From assembly GCA_963851215.1 (NCBI GenBank), contig CAWKOG010000014.1, positions 186,001 to 250,000 on the forward strand: a DNA stretch of 64,000 nt. Direction: 5' to 3'. The translations under genes were made by a program, and so were the position numbers. This document shows positions 21,939-32,205 of this stretch, piece by piece (the first letter of the stretch is position 1; each line of letters starts with the position of its first letter). Source of the DNA: DATKFM01 sp963851215. GTDB lineage: Bacteria > Pseudomonadota > Alphaproteobacteria > Dongiales > Dongiaceae. The notes below the pieces were generated by a model, which ran no database searches, was not told the DNA's origin, and saw only the letters and a program-made list of their open reading frames with translations.

Positions 21939-22753
21939 TCAGCCGAAGCGGCCGGTGATATAGCCCTGGGTGCGCTCTTCCCGCGGGCTGGTGAAGATCT
22001 GCTCTGTATCGCCCTGTTCCACCAGGATGCCCATGTGGAAGAAGGCGGTGCGTTGCGATACGCGCGCCGCCTGCTGCATGGAGTGGGTGACGATGATGAT
22101 GGTGAAGTTCTCGCGCAGCTCGTCCATCAGCTCCTCGACCCGGGCGGTGGCTATGGGATCCAGCGCCGAGCAGGGCTCGTCCATCAGGATCACATCGGGA
22201 TTGACCGCGATGGCGCGGGCGATGCAGAGGCGTTGCTGCTGGCCGCCGGAGAGGCCGGTGCCCGGCTGGTGCAGCCGGTCCTTCACCTCGTTCCACAGGC
22301 CGGCGCGTTCCAGGCTCTTCTGCGACGATTTCGTCCAGCTGGGACTTGCCGTTGCCGATGCCGTGGATGCGCGGTCCGTAGCAGACATTGTCGTAGATCG
22401 ATTTGGGAAACGGATTGGGCTTCTGGAACACCATGCCGACGCGGGCGCGCAGCTGCACCACGTCCAGGCTCGTGTCATAGATGTCCTGGCCGTCGATCAT
22501 GATCTCGCCGCTCACCCGGCAGCCGTCGATCACGTCGTTCATCCTGTTGATGCAGCGCAGGAAGGTGGATTTGCCGCAGCCGGACGGGCCGATGAAGGCG
22601 GTCACTTCCCGCGGCCTTGATGTCGATCGACACGTTCTTCAGCGCATGCTTGTCGCCATAATGGACGTTGACGTCCTTGGCGGAGATCTTCGCCGGCGCC
22701 ATCGTTTCCTCGCGAAGCGCCGCCATCGCCGTCATTCCCGTCGACAGGTTCAT
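21939..22753 (-). CDS. pstB: Phosphate ABC transporter ATP-binding protein PstB, two frame breaks
   Basis: PstB is the ATPase that powers PstSCA phosphate import. In order: AKDVNVHYGDKHALKNVSIDI, Walker A GPSGCGKST, MVFQKPNPFPKSIYDNV (PstB-specific Q-loop region), signature LSGGQQQRLCIARAIA, Walker B VILMDEPCSALDP and the switch histidine in THSMQQAARV. An extra base near 22615 (in a CCCGCGG context) and another near 22325 break the frame; after repair the length is about 271 residues. As written, the middle frame runs open into phoU, which would create a false fusion. Start 22753 or an internal ATG at 22702 (MAPAKISAKD), which better matches the family. Confidence 0.92.
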
Positions 22754-22774
22754 ATCCTGTACCTTCCTCCCGAT

Positions 22775-24083
22775 TTACCAGCGCCGCTCGAACTGGCGGC
22801 GCAGCAATATGGCAAGTCCATTCATCAGCAAGAGCACGGCCAGCAGGACCATGATCGCAGCACTGGTGCGCTCGACGAAGGCCCGTTCCGGGCTGTCCGC
22901 CCAGATATAGATCTGCACCGGCAGCACGGTTGCCGCGTCGGTGACGCCGCCGGGAATGTCGACGATGAAAGCCACCATGCCGATCATCAGCAGCGGCGCC
23001 GTCTCGCCCAGCGCATGGGCCATGCCGATAATCGTTCCCGTCATGATGCCCGGCATCGCCAGCGGCACGCACATGATGGGTCACCACCTGTAGTTTGGAG
23101 GCCCCGACGCCCAGCGCCGCTTCCCGGATCGAGGGCGGCACCGCCTTGATGGCCGCGCGGCCGGCGATGATGATGGTCGGCAGCACGATCAGCGCCAGCA
23201 CCATGCCGCCCACCAGCGGCGCGGAGCGCGGCAGGCCGAAGAAGTTCAGGAACACCGCCAGTCCCAGCAAGCCGAAGACGATGGAGGGCACCGCCGCCAG
23301 ATTGTTGATGTTGATCTCGATCAGGTCGGTCCAGCGGTTCTTCGGTGCGAACTCTTCCATGTAGACCGCCGTGGCGATGCCGAGCGGCAGCGTCATCAGC
23401 AGCGTGACCAGCATGGTGAACACCGTGCCGACGACGGCGCCCCAAACGCCCGCCTGTTCCGGCTCGCGGCTGTCGCCATGGGTCAGGAAGGCGGTGCCCA
23501 GCGCGGTCGATACCAGCCCCTTGGCCGCCAGGGCGTCGAACCAGGCGATTTGCTTGTCGTTCAGCCGCCGGTCCGCCTCGGCGCCGCCGCGCGATACATA
23601 GCCCTTGTGGAGCATGTCGAAATCGTCGGCGGCCAGCAGCGTGACGCGCTGGGTCTTGCCGATCAGCGACGGATCGTCCCGCACCAGCTTCTGCAGCTCG
23701 AAGACTGCTGCCGGTGCTGACCAGCCCATACAGGTCCCGCTTGTCGCCGCGGCTTGTCGCTTCCGGAAACTGCGCATACAGCGCTTCCTTGATCAGCTTG
23801 GCATAGTCGGCGCGGCCAGGACCGCCGGATCCCGCTTGCCCGTCGGGATCGATCGACCGCCGGGTCGAAGTGTGATATCGAGGGCGATTTCGGTCTGCAC
23901 AAAGGCGCCATAGCCCTTGCTGACGATGCTGTACAGCAGCAGCGCCAGCATCAGGATGGCGAGCGAAATCGCCAGCACGCCATAGAACCGGAACCGCCGC
24001 TCCGCCGCATATCGCCGGCGGACCCTGGCGGCCGATGATTCAGCCTGACGGAACTGCATGGCTTCGATCGTGGCTTCTGTCAT
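22775..24083 (-). CDS. pstA: Phosphate ABC transporter permease PstA, about four frame breaks
   Basis: PstA is one of the two membrane subunits of the phosphate importer. The start MTEATIEAMQFRQ at 24083 lies 14 bp after the pstC stop. An N-terminal helix (RFYGVLAISLAILMLALLLYSI) is followed by a periplasmic region with ADYAKLIKEALYAQF and FELQKLVRDDPSLIGKT, as in long alphaproteobacterial PstA. The permease core has YMEEFAPKNRWTDLIEINI, NLAAVPSIVFGLLGLAVF, and near the end the EAA-loop region GMAHALGETAPLLMIG. Extra bases near 23873, 23850, 23705 and 23075 break the frame; the repaired length is about 435 residues. All four repairs are single-base deletions. Confidence 0.88.
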
Positions 24084-24097
24084 GACGCTTGCCCGGC

Positions 24098-25482
24098 TCA
24101 ATCGTACTTTTCGCGATATTTGCGCACGATGCTGAGCGCGACGACGTTCAGCGCCAGCGTCACGCAGAACAGCACCAGGCCCAGCGCAAAGGCGGACAAG
24201 GTCTTCGGGCTGTCGAACTCCTGGTCGCCCACCAATAGCGTGGCGATCTGCACGGTCACCGTCGTCACCGCTTCCAGCGGATTGGCGGTCAGATTTGCCG
24301 CCAGGCCGGCGGCCATGACCACGATCATGGTCTCGCCGATGGCGCGCGACACCGCCAGCAGCACGGCGCCGACAATGCCGGGCAACGCCGCGGGCACCAC
24401 GACTTGCCGGATGGTCTCGGACTTGGTCGCGCCCAGCGCATAGGAGCCGTCGCGCAATGTCTGCGGCACCGCGTTCATCACGTCATCCGACAGCGAGGAG
24501 ACGAACGGTATGATCATGATGCCCATGACCACGCCGGCGGCCAGCGCGCTTTCCGAGGCCACATCGAGCCCCAGCGACTGGCCGGCGTCGCGGATGAACG
24601 GCGCCACCGTCAGGGCGGCGAAGAAGCCGTAGACCACGGTCGGAATGCCCGCCAAGCACCTCGAGCGCCGGCTTGACGAAGGCGCGCACCGTCTTCGTGG
24701 CATAGTCGGCCATGTAGATTGCCGCCATCAGGCCGATGGGCACGGCGACCAGCATGGCGATCAGCGTGATCAGCAGCGTGCCCGCGAACAGCGGCACCGC
24801 GCCGAAGGCGCCGGAACTGCCGACCTGGTCGGCGCGCATCGCCGTCTGCGGGCTCCATTGCAGGCCGAACAGGAACTCATGCACCGGCACCTGCGCAAAG
24901 AACCGCAGGGATTCGAACAGCAGCGACAGGACGATGCCGACGGTCGTCACGACCGAGATCGTCGAGCAGGCGATCAACACGATCACCGCCGTCCGCTCGA
25001 CGCTGTTGCGCGCCCGAAGCGCAGGGAAGATACGATGGCGGCCCCACAGGACGCCGGCGATCGCCGCGGCAGCCACCGCAACGGCCAAGGCGATCCGGCT
25101 CAGTTGCTCCCAGCTCAGCAGATGGTCGGCCGCCGCCAGCTTGATCGGATCGGCGTCGGCGCGGGCCGCATTGCCTTCGGCGATGTTCTGGATGTCGTTG
25201 AGGACCAGCCCCAACTGATTGTCGGGGAGATTGGCCAATTCCGGCGGCAGGGCGCCGATGGTGAGCGCCCGCAGGATATGCGGCTCTGCCAGCATCCACA
25301 GCACGAGCATCAGCAGGGCCGGCAGCAGGCACCATAGCGCGACATAGGCGCCGTGATAGGAAGGCAGCGAATGCAGTTGTGATGCCCGGCCGCCGACCGA
25401 GGCAAAGGCCCGCTGCCGGCCGCTGATAATAGCCGATGGCGGTCAGGATCAGCAGCGTGGCGAAGATGACGGTCAGGTTCAC
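24098..25482 (-). CDS. pstC: Phosphate ABC transporter permease PstC, two frame breaks
   Basis: PstC pairs with PstA. The start MNLTVIFATLLILTAIGYY at 25482 is typical of the long alphaproteobacterial form, which then reads RAFASVGG...LHSLPSYHGAYVALWC in the next frame (extra base near 25425). A large loop follows (EGNAARADADPIKLAAADHL), then the permease domain with VPVHEFLFGLQWSPQTAMRA and IYMADYATKTVRAFVKPALE. A second extra base near 24655 precedes AGIPTVVYGFFAALTVAPF and AVSRAIGETMIVVMAAG. It ends KYREKYD at 24098. Repaired length is about 461 residues. Confidence 0.9.
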
Positions 25483-25592
25483 GGCGGACCCGCGATTTTC
25501 GAAATGTGCAGGCGGCCGCGTTGCCGCGGCCGCCTGCCAATGGAGATCTAGTTCGTCATCGGCTGCAGCGCCATCGCGGCCTGCATCACCTG

Positions 25593-26565
25593 CTAGCGTT
25601 CGCCCGCCGGCAGCGGGATCAGGCCCTTGTCGGCCAGATAGCCCTCTTCGCCGGTGGCCTTGTCGCTCATGAACTCGGCGACGAATTCCTTCAGGCCGGG
25701 AATGACGCCCACATGGGCGTTCTTCACATAGAAGAACAGCGGACGCGACACCTCGTAAGAGCCATCGGCGATGGTCTCGAAGGTCGGGGTCACGCCATCC
25801 ATGGCCGAGCCCTGCACCTTGTCGGCATTCTGGTCCAGGAAGCTGAAGCCGAAGATGCCGATCGCCGCCGGGTTCGCTTCCAGCTTCTGCACGATCAGGT
25901 TGTCGTTTTCGCCGGCCTCCACGAACAGGCCGTCTTCGCGCACGGACTGGCAGGCGGCCTTCTTGGCGTCGCCCTCCAGCGCCTTGATTTCCGCGAACTC
26001 GCCGCAGGCCTTGTCCATGACCAGTTCGACGAAGGCGTCGCGGGTGCCGGAGGTCGGCGGCGGGCCCAGCACTTCGATCGCCGCGTTCGGCAGCGACGGA
26101 TCGATCTCGCTCCAGTTCTTGTAGGGATTGTCCACCAGCTTGCCGTCCACCGGCACCTGCTTGGCCAGCGCCAGGAAGACGGACTTCACCGTGAGGTTCA
26201 TCGGCGCCGTGGCCTTGGAATTGGCCAGCACGATGCCGTCATAGCCGATCTTGACCTCGGTGATTTCGGTCGACGCCGTTCTTCTTGCAGGCTTCCAGCT
26301 CCGAATCCTTGATCGCGCGCGACGCATTGGCGATGTCAGGGTGATCGACGCCGACTCCGGCGCAGAACAGCTTGATGCCGCCGCCGGTGCCCGTGGATTC
26401 GACGACGGGCGTCTTGAAACTGCCGGCCTTGCCGAACTGCTCGGCTACGGCAGTGGAAAAGGGGAACACGGTGCTGGATCCGACGATGCGGATCTCATCG
26501 CGGGCCTGCGCTTCGCCGGCGAGGGCGAGCGTGGCAAGCGCCGCAAGGGTGATGGCGTATTTCAT
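25593..26565 (-). CDS. pstS: Periplasmic phosphate-binding protein PstS, one frame break and an early stop
   Basis: PstS captures phosphate in the periplasm. It has a signal peptide (MKYAITLAALATLALAGEAQA) and then RIVGSSTVFPFSTAVAEQFG. Ligand motifs are ESTGTGGGIKLF and PPTSGTRDAF, both intact. An extra C near 26275 (KKNGVD/EITEV) breaks the frame. The reading frame ends ...GLIPLPAGER-TAG at 25593, but continues after that TAG with QVMQAAMALQPMTN and a second TAG at 25548-25550. That extension matches the expected length and tail of the family, so the first TAG may be a substitution. It is the first gene of the pst unit, behind a Pho box. Confidence 0.93.
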
Positions 26566-26696
26566 GTCTGGATTTCTCCGCTTGTTGCGACCTCTGGGGG
26601 TGGACCGGGGTTTCCTCCGATTCCATGCCGCGCGGCCCTGAACCGCCGGGGCCTCCGGACAATAGGAAACTTTCAGGTAACTGATACTACAGAAAT

Positions 26697-26714
26697 ATGA
26701 CAGTCATATGACAA
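26697..26714 (-). promoter_or_regulatory. Pho box (PhoB operator) of the pst operon
   Basis: On the minus strand, TTGTCAT, ATGA, CTGTCAT form two 7-bp direct repeats with a 4-bp spacer. This fits the classical 18-bp Pho box (CTGTCAT-N4-CTGTCAT) with one mismatch. It lies 132 bp upstream of the pstS ATG in the 300-bp phoR-pstS gap, in the correct orientation for activation of pstSCAB-phoU-phoB. Nothing else is evident in that gap. Confidence 0.82.
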
Positions 26715-26865
26715 GAACTGTGGATAACCACCGGGCCAGACATGCAACCTATTGAATTAGCGATGAAAAATAAGGTCGCCGAGCCGATGAAATATTCTTG
26801 CGGACCAGCGCCGGCCACCGTGAAAACCGCCGCCGGGGCGTCAAACCCGCCGCGGTCCCGGTGCC

Positions 26866-28339
26866 CTACTCATCGCCCCCGCGCGCCAGCGGCAGATACA
26901 CGGTGAAGCAGCTGCCTTTGCCCTGCTCGCTGTCGATCTCCAGCGCCGCGCGGTGGCGGTTCAGGATATGCTTGACGATGGCGAGGCCGAGACCGGTGCC
27001 GCCGAGATCGCGGGACCGCGCGGTGTCGACGCGGTAGAACCGCTCGGTCAGGCGCGTCAGATGCTCGCGCGCGATGCCCTCGCCTTCGTCCATCACGGCG
27101 ATGGCGACCGCGGCGGGTCCCTGCATGCGCGGCGGCAGCACGTCATCCCTGGCATCGGCGCCGCGCTCGGCGAGCCAGCTGGCGACGCGCACGGTGCTGC
27201 CCGGCCGGCCATACTTGATCGCATTGTCGATCAGGTTCTGGAACACCTGTGTAAGCTCGTCGTCATCGCCGACGATAGGCGGCAGATCGCCGAGAGCCGT
27301 AGCCGTGGCTCCGCTGCCGGCCGGCGGCGGTGCATCCAGCCGGATCGTCATCTGCTTGCCGCCGGCCTTCATCTCCAGCGTGTCCGCCACGCCATGGAGG
27401 AGCGGCGCCAGCTCGATGACAGCGGTGGGCGGCGTATGCTCGTTCAGCTCGATGCGCGACAGCGACAAAAGGTCGGCGACGATGCGGGCCATGCGCGCCG
27501 CCTGCTCCTGCATGATCAGCAGGAAGCGCTCCTGCGCCGCGCGGTCGTCCTTGGCCGGCCCGCGCAGCGTCTCGATGAAGCCGATCAGCGTCGACAGCGG
27601 CGTGCGCAGCTCGTGGCTGACATTGGCGACGAAATCGGCGCGCATCCGGTCGGCGCGCTTGATCCGCGTCAGGTCCTGCAGCATCAGCAGCGCCACCGTG
27701 CCGTCGGCGATCGGCCGCGCCAGCGGCTCCACCTGGGCGCTGAAGCTGCGCTCCACCGGCACCGGCAAGGTGAACTCCACCATGCGGCTCTCGCGGCTGG
27801 CAAAGGCGGCGTTCACCGCCTCGGTCACCGTGGGATTGCGCAAGACCTCGAACAGCTCGCGGCCGGCGATGTTCTGGCCCAGCAGGACGCCGGCGGCGCG
27901 GTTGGCGCGCACGATCCGCCGCTGCTCGTCCAGCATGATCAGGGGATCGGGCAAGTCCGGAGATCACCGCCTCGTTCGCCGCCACCACCGCCTCCAGGTC
28001 GCGCCGCCGCTTGGCCCAGGCGCGGCCGGAGCCGGCCACCGCCTGGGACAATTGCCGCGTCGCTTCCAGCGCCGTGTCGGGCAGCCGCGGCGGCACATTG
28101 CCGGGATCGTCGCTTTCGGCGGCCAGCCGCTGCAGATATTGGGCGATCTGGCCCAGGCGCCGCAGATGGGAACGGATCAGCAGGCCCAGGGTTACCGCCA
28201 CAACGGCAACTGCGCCGCCGGCCGCAATCCAGGAAACCCAGCCCATGGCCGCGAACGCCGCCAGCACCGCCGCCGCCGGCGCCGTCAGGATCGCCAGCAC
28301 GGCCCAGAAATTCCGCGGGAACAGGGGTTCGGGATTCAT
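26866..28339 (-). CDS. phoR: Phosphate regulon sensor kinase PhoR, one frame break
   Basis: PhoR is the membrane histidine kinase that phosphorylates PhoB. The start MNPEPLFPRNFWAVLAI at 28339 precedes two membrane segments (about residues 12-30 and 35-52). A PAS-like domain follows (DPLIMLDEQRRIVRANRAAGVLLG). The H box is FVANVSHELRTPLSTLIGF with the phosphorylated His; the N box is NLIDNAIKYG; the G boxes are DEGEGIA and GTGLGLAIVKHIL. One extra base near 27955 separates VISGL from PDPLIMLDE. The repaired length is about 490 residues. It precedes pstS by 300 bp and probably has its own promoter. Confidence 0.93.
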
Positions 28340-28500
28340 GTCCGCCAGCTTAATCGTTTATTCAGGCCCGGTTCAGGGCAAATGCGCGAGGATGCATCGT
28401 TAACGCCGGCAGCCGCCGACATTGCCCGTGCAATAAATGCCATGTTACGGTTTGGCTGTCTCGGCGTCATGAACGGCCGCAGATGAAGGGAAATTCGCAC

Positions 28501-29410
28501 ATGAGACTAAAGTCTTTGCTGATCGCCGGCGCCGCTGCTTTCGCGATCGTCACCGGCCCTGCCTTGGCACAGGACAGCACCACGAAGCTACCAGCAGTGG
28601 CAAGGCTACAACTCCGAGAACATGCAGGACCTGATCAACGAGCTCGATGAGCTGATCGACCAGGCCGAGAGCCGACCGCGCCGCCGATCCGCAGTTCCTC
28701 AAGGATCTGCGTGGCGCGCTGGCGAAGTATACCGCGCCGGCGGCGCCGAAATATGTCGCCCTGCTGTTCGACGATTTCCGCGACGGCAACTACACCCAGA
28801 ACCCCGTCTGGACGGTCACGTCGGGCACCTTCAAGGTGGACAACAAGGGCAGCTTCACCGGCCTGCGCAGCACCATCTATCCGCCGGGCACTCAGCCGGG
28901 CCAGACCCAGACCGGCAATCCGGCGCTGGACATCCTGGGCGCCATCCTCAACCAGCCGCAGCAGAACCCAGCACCGCGAAGTATGCGGCGATCTACACGC
29001 CCGTGAAAGTCAGCAACGAGTTCCGCATCAAGTTCGATTTCGCCTCGACCGAGCGGTTCGGCCGCATGGATTTCGGCGTCTATCAGGGCTCCGGCGGCAG
29101 CAACGCCTACCGCCTCGCCTATCTGCCGAACCAGAAGGACTCGCTCAGGCTGGTCCGCCTGACCTCCAAGGGTGCGGTGGTCATCGCCGCCTACAAGACG
29201 ACGCTCAGCCTGGAAGACAACCGCCGCCACCTCTTCGAATGGACCCGCGACAAAAACGGCGTGATGAGCGTGGTGCTGGACGGACAGGAGGTCATGCGCG
29301 TCACCGACAAGACCATCACCAAGCCGTTCGACGGCCTTCTCTTCGTCAATGGCGGCGGCAGCTACTATATCCGCTCCGTCAGCGTCGAAGGCCTGAAGCC
29401 GCAGACATAG
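28501..29410 (+). CDS. Secreted protein with jelly-roll-like domain, about three frame breaks
   Basis: The ATG at 28501 follows an AAGGGA ribosome-binding site and opens a clear signal peptide (MRLKSLLIAGAAAFAIVTGP, then ALA). A short helical stretch (NMQDLINELDELIDQAES) precedes a beta-rich region: FDDFRDGNYTQNPVWTVTSG, KYAAIYTPVKVSNEFRIKFD, RMDFGVYQGSGGSNAYRLAY, ending FVNGGGSYYIRSVSVEGLK. The pattern recalls concanavalin-like/DUF1080 sugar-binding folds, but I cannot name the family with confidence. The frame changes near 28588 and 28673 (one extra base each) and near 28969 (this one fits a missing base better). It is divergent from phoR. Confidence 0.65.
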
Positions 29411-29429
29411 GCCCAGTAGCTGTCCAAAA

Positions 29430-29456
29430 CCCCTTCTCCCCTTGCGGGAGAAGGGG
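29430..29456 (+). terminator. Hairpin terminator / dispersed repeat after the secreted protein
   Basis: CCCCTTCTCCC (29430-29440), CTTGC, GGGAGAAGGGG (29446-29456) form a perfect 11-bp stem 20 bp after the stop codon. A closely related hairpin follows the glutamine-synthetase-like gene. The remainder of the 350-bp gap to maeB holds only one more palindrome and no gene. Confidence 0.6.
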
Positions 29457-29717
29457 TAGGGGATGAGGGGTATGGCGCTCAATGCTGCGGCTATCGAATC
29501 TTTTCGCCAGCCAAGCCAGCAGCCAGGATCAAATTCCTCCACCGCATCAGGCCAAATCTGCTATACTGGATTTCCCGCGGCCGCATCTTGCGGCCGCCTT
29601 GATGTTGGACACAGTCTATCGGAATACCATATGCCTCGCCGTCCCCGCTGGACGGCGGCGGCGGATTGTTTCGCCGAATTTCCGCTGGACATGGGGTCCA
29701 TCGCTCGGATTTGCTTT

Positions 29718-29741
29718 CGCCGCTGGACATATCCAGCGGCG
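29718..29741. repeat. Palindrome at the 3' end of maeB
   Basis: CGCCGCTGGA, CATA, TCCAGCGGCG form a perfect 10-bp stem 19 bp beyond the maeB stop codon. No T-tract follows on the minus strand, so it may be a transcript-stabilising hairpin or a factor-dependent terminator. Confidence 0.45.
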
Positions 29742-29760
29742 GATGGCCGCGGCAGGCGGT

Positions 29761-32046
29761 CTACCGCCTTGCGTCGAAGGCGGCGATGGCGGCGGCGGTG
29801 ACGAGATCCGACACCGTGGCGCCGGGCTGGACGATCTGCACCGGCCGGCCCATGCCGATCAGGATCGGGCCGATGACAGTGCCGCCGCCCAGCTGCTGCA
29901 GCAGCTTGGCCGAGATGTCGGCGCTGTGCAGCGCCGGCATGATCAGCACATTCGCGGCGCCGGTCAGGCGGCAGAAGGGATAGCGCTCGCGCATGAGCTG
30001 GAAGTCGAGCGCCACATTGGCCTGCATCTCGCCGTCATATTCGAAGTCGATATTGCCGCGGCCCATCACCTTGCGCTGGTCCAGCTCGTCGACGGCGTCG
30101 CGCACCCGCTCCGCCTTCTCCCGCAGCGGATTGCCGAAGTTGGAGAAGGAGAGCAGCGCCACCCGCGGCTCATGGCCGAATTGCCGCGCCTTGGCCGCCG
30201 TCTGCACGGCGATGTCGGCCAGCTCCATCGCGGTCGGCAATTCATGCACGGAGGTGTCGGCGATGAACACGGTGCGGCCCTGGGACAGGAAGATGGAAAG
30301 GCCGAACACGCGCCGGTCATTGAGGGGATCGACGACCCGCGTCACTTCCTCATAGGTGGTGTGGAAGCTGCGGGTCAGGCCGCTGACCATGGCATGGGCA
30401 TGGCCCTGTTCCACCATGCAGGCGGCGAACACGTTGCGGTCCTGATTCACCAGCCGCTGGCAGTCGCGGAACAGGAAGCCCTTGCGCTGCAGCCGGGTGT
30501 AGAGGAAATCGATATACTGCTTGTTGTGCTGGCTGAGCCTGGCGTTCTGGACCTCGAGGCCTTCGGCGCCGGCGAGTCCGAGCGTGCGGATCGTCTCGGC
30601 GACGCGCTCCTCGCGCCCTACCAGGATCGGCTCGCCATAACCGGCATGGCGGAACGAGACGGCGGCGCGGATCACCTTCTCCTCTTCGCCCTCGGCGAAC
30701 ACCACGCGCTTGGGATGATCGCGCACATGGTCGAAGATGCGCTGCAGGCCGACCGCTGTCGGGTCCAGCCGCGCCGACAGCTCGATCTTGTAGCCAATGG
30801 TATCGACGATCGGCTTCCGCGCCACGCCGGTCTCCATGGCGGCCTTGGCGACCGCAATGGGTATGGTGGAGATGAGGCGGGGATCGAACGGCACGGGGAT
30901 GATGTATTCCGGGCCATAGCGCAGCCGGCGGCCGGCATAGGCGGCGTCGACCTCGTCGGGCGTATCCTCCCGCGCCATGGCCGCCAGCGCCTCGGCGGCG
31001 GCGATCTTCATGGCGTCATTGATGCTGGAGGCGCGCACATCCAAGGCGCCCCGGAAGATATAGGGGAAGCCCAGGACGTTGTTCACCTGGTTCGGATAGT
31101 CGGAGCGGCCGGTGGCGACGATGGCGTCGTTGCGCACGCTGCGGACTTCCTCGGGCGTGATCTCCGGGTCCGGGTTGGCCATGGCGAAGATGATCGGCTT
31201 CGGCCCCATGCCCTTGACCATCGCCGCCGTCACCGCGCCCTTCGCCGACAGGCCGAAGAACACGTCGGCATCCTTCATCGCTTCTTGCAGGGTGCGCGCC
31301 TTGGTCGGCACCGCATGGGCCGACTTCCATTGGTTCATGCCCTTCTCGCGGCCCTGATAGATGACGCCATTGGTGTCGCAGAGGATGGCGTTCTGATGCG
31401 GCAGGCCCATGGCCTTGATCAGCTCGATGCAGGCGATGGCGGCGGCGCCCGCGCCATTCACCACCATCTTGATGTCCTTCATCTTGCGGCCGGTGAGATC
31501 CAGCGCATTGATCAGCCCGGCCAGCGCGATGATCGCCGTGCCATGCTGGTCGTCATGGAAAACCGGGATGTCGAGAAGCTCCCGCAGGCGCTGCTCGATG
31601 ATGAAGCAGTCGGGCGCCTTGATATCCTCCAGGTTGATGCCGCCGAAGGTAGGCCCGAGATAGCGCACGCAGTTGATGAACTCGTCCACATCCTTGGTAT
31701 CGACCTCGATATCGATGCCGTCGATATCGGCGAAGCGCTTGAACAGCACCGCCTTGCCTTCCATGACCGGCTTGGAGGCGAGCGCGCCCAGATCGCCGAG
31801 GCCGAGCACGGCGGTGCCGTTGGAGATCACCGCCACCAGATTGCCGCGGGCAGTGTAGTCATAGGCCAGGGCCGGGTCCTTGGCGATGCGCAGGCAGGGT
31901 GCCGCCACGCCGGGGGAATAGGCCAGCGACAGGTCATGCTGGGTGGTGAGCGGCTTGGTGGCGCGAATCTCGATCTTGCCGGGCCGCCCGCTGGCGTGCA
32001 TCAGCAGGGATTCTTCTTCCAGAAGGTCCCGTCGGTTGTCTGCCAT
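29761..32046 (-). CDS. maeB: NADP-dependent malic enzyme, MaeB type
   Basis: MaeB oxidatively decarboxylates malate to pyruvate, making NADPH. The N-terminal malic domain has LAYSPGVAAPCL, YTARGNLVAVISNGTAVLGLGD and FEDIKAP-type residues (INLEDIKAPDCF), followed by FHDDQHGTAII and the dinucleotide motif VVNGAGAAAIAC. The C-terminal half, from about residue 430, is a phosphotransacetylase-like domain (VVFAEGEEEKVIRAA, GGTVIGPILIGMGRP) that in this family is regulatory. It has 761 residues, the normal length, with no frame breaks. It is divergent from mutS, 159 bp away. Confidence 0.95.
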   Translation of the reverse strand: MADNRRDLLEEESLLMHASGRPGKIEIRATKPLTTQHDLSLAYSPGVAAPCLRIAKDPALAYDYTARGNLVAVISNGTAVLGLGDLGALASKPVMEGKAVLFKRFADIDGIDIEVDTKDVDEFINCVRYLGPTFGGINLEDIKAPDCFIIEQRLRELLDIPVFHDDQHGTAIIALAGLINALDLTGRKMKDIKMVVNGAGAAAIACIELIKAMGLPHQNAILCDTNGVIYQGREKGMNQWKSAHAVPTKARTLQEAMKDADVFFGLSAKGAVTAAMVKGMGPKPIIFAMANPDPEITPEEVRSVRNDAIVATGRSDYPNQVNNVLGFPYIFRGALDVRASSINDAMKIAAAEALAAMAREDTPDEVDAAYAGRRLRYGPEYIIPVPFDPRLISTIPIAVAKAAMETGVARKPIVDTIGYKIELSARLDPTAVGLQRIFDHVRDHPKRVVFAEGEEEKVIRAAVSFRHAGYGEPILVGREERVAETIRTLGLAGAEGLEVQNARLSQHNKQYIDFLYTRLQRKGFLFRDCQRLVNQDRNVFAACMVEQGHAHAMVSGLTRSFHTTYEEVTRVVDPLNDRRVFGLSIFLSQGRTVFIADTSVHELPTAMELADIAVQTAAKARQFGHEPRVALLSFSNFGNPLREKAERVRDAVDELDQRKVMGRGNIDFEYDGEMQANVALDFQLMRERYPFCRLTGAANVLIMPALHSADISAKLLQQLGGGTVIGPILIGMGRPVQIVQPGATVSDLVTAAAIAAFDARR

Positions 32047-32205
32047 CTTCCCGCCTGCCGCCCCTTATGAATGCCGAGTGAGTGTCTGTTTTGGTTGAAG
32101 ATTCTTCGCTCGCAAGCTGGCACGAAACAAGCCGAAAGGGAAGGCGGGCCAGCCAATGGCGGCCGATGCTGGATTGGTCGGAATTAATGGGCTAGGACCC
32201 CGAGC

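Noticed and set aside
21139..22605. PstB-PhoU fusion protein
   Set aside because: The open frame joins the second pstB segment to phoU only because pstB changes frame at about 22325. The correct pstB frame ends at 21939, and phoU has its own start at 21894.
29482..32070. Open frame of 862 codons opposite maeB
   Set aside because: It is the mirror of an intact, clearly recognisable malic enzyme. The translation is rich in His, Gly and Ala without motifs, as expected for an antisense frame in high-GC DNA.
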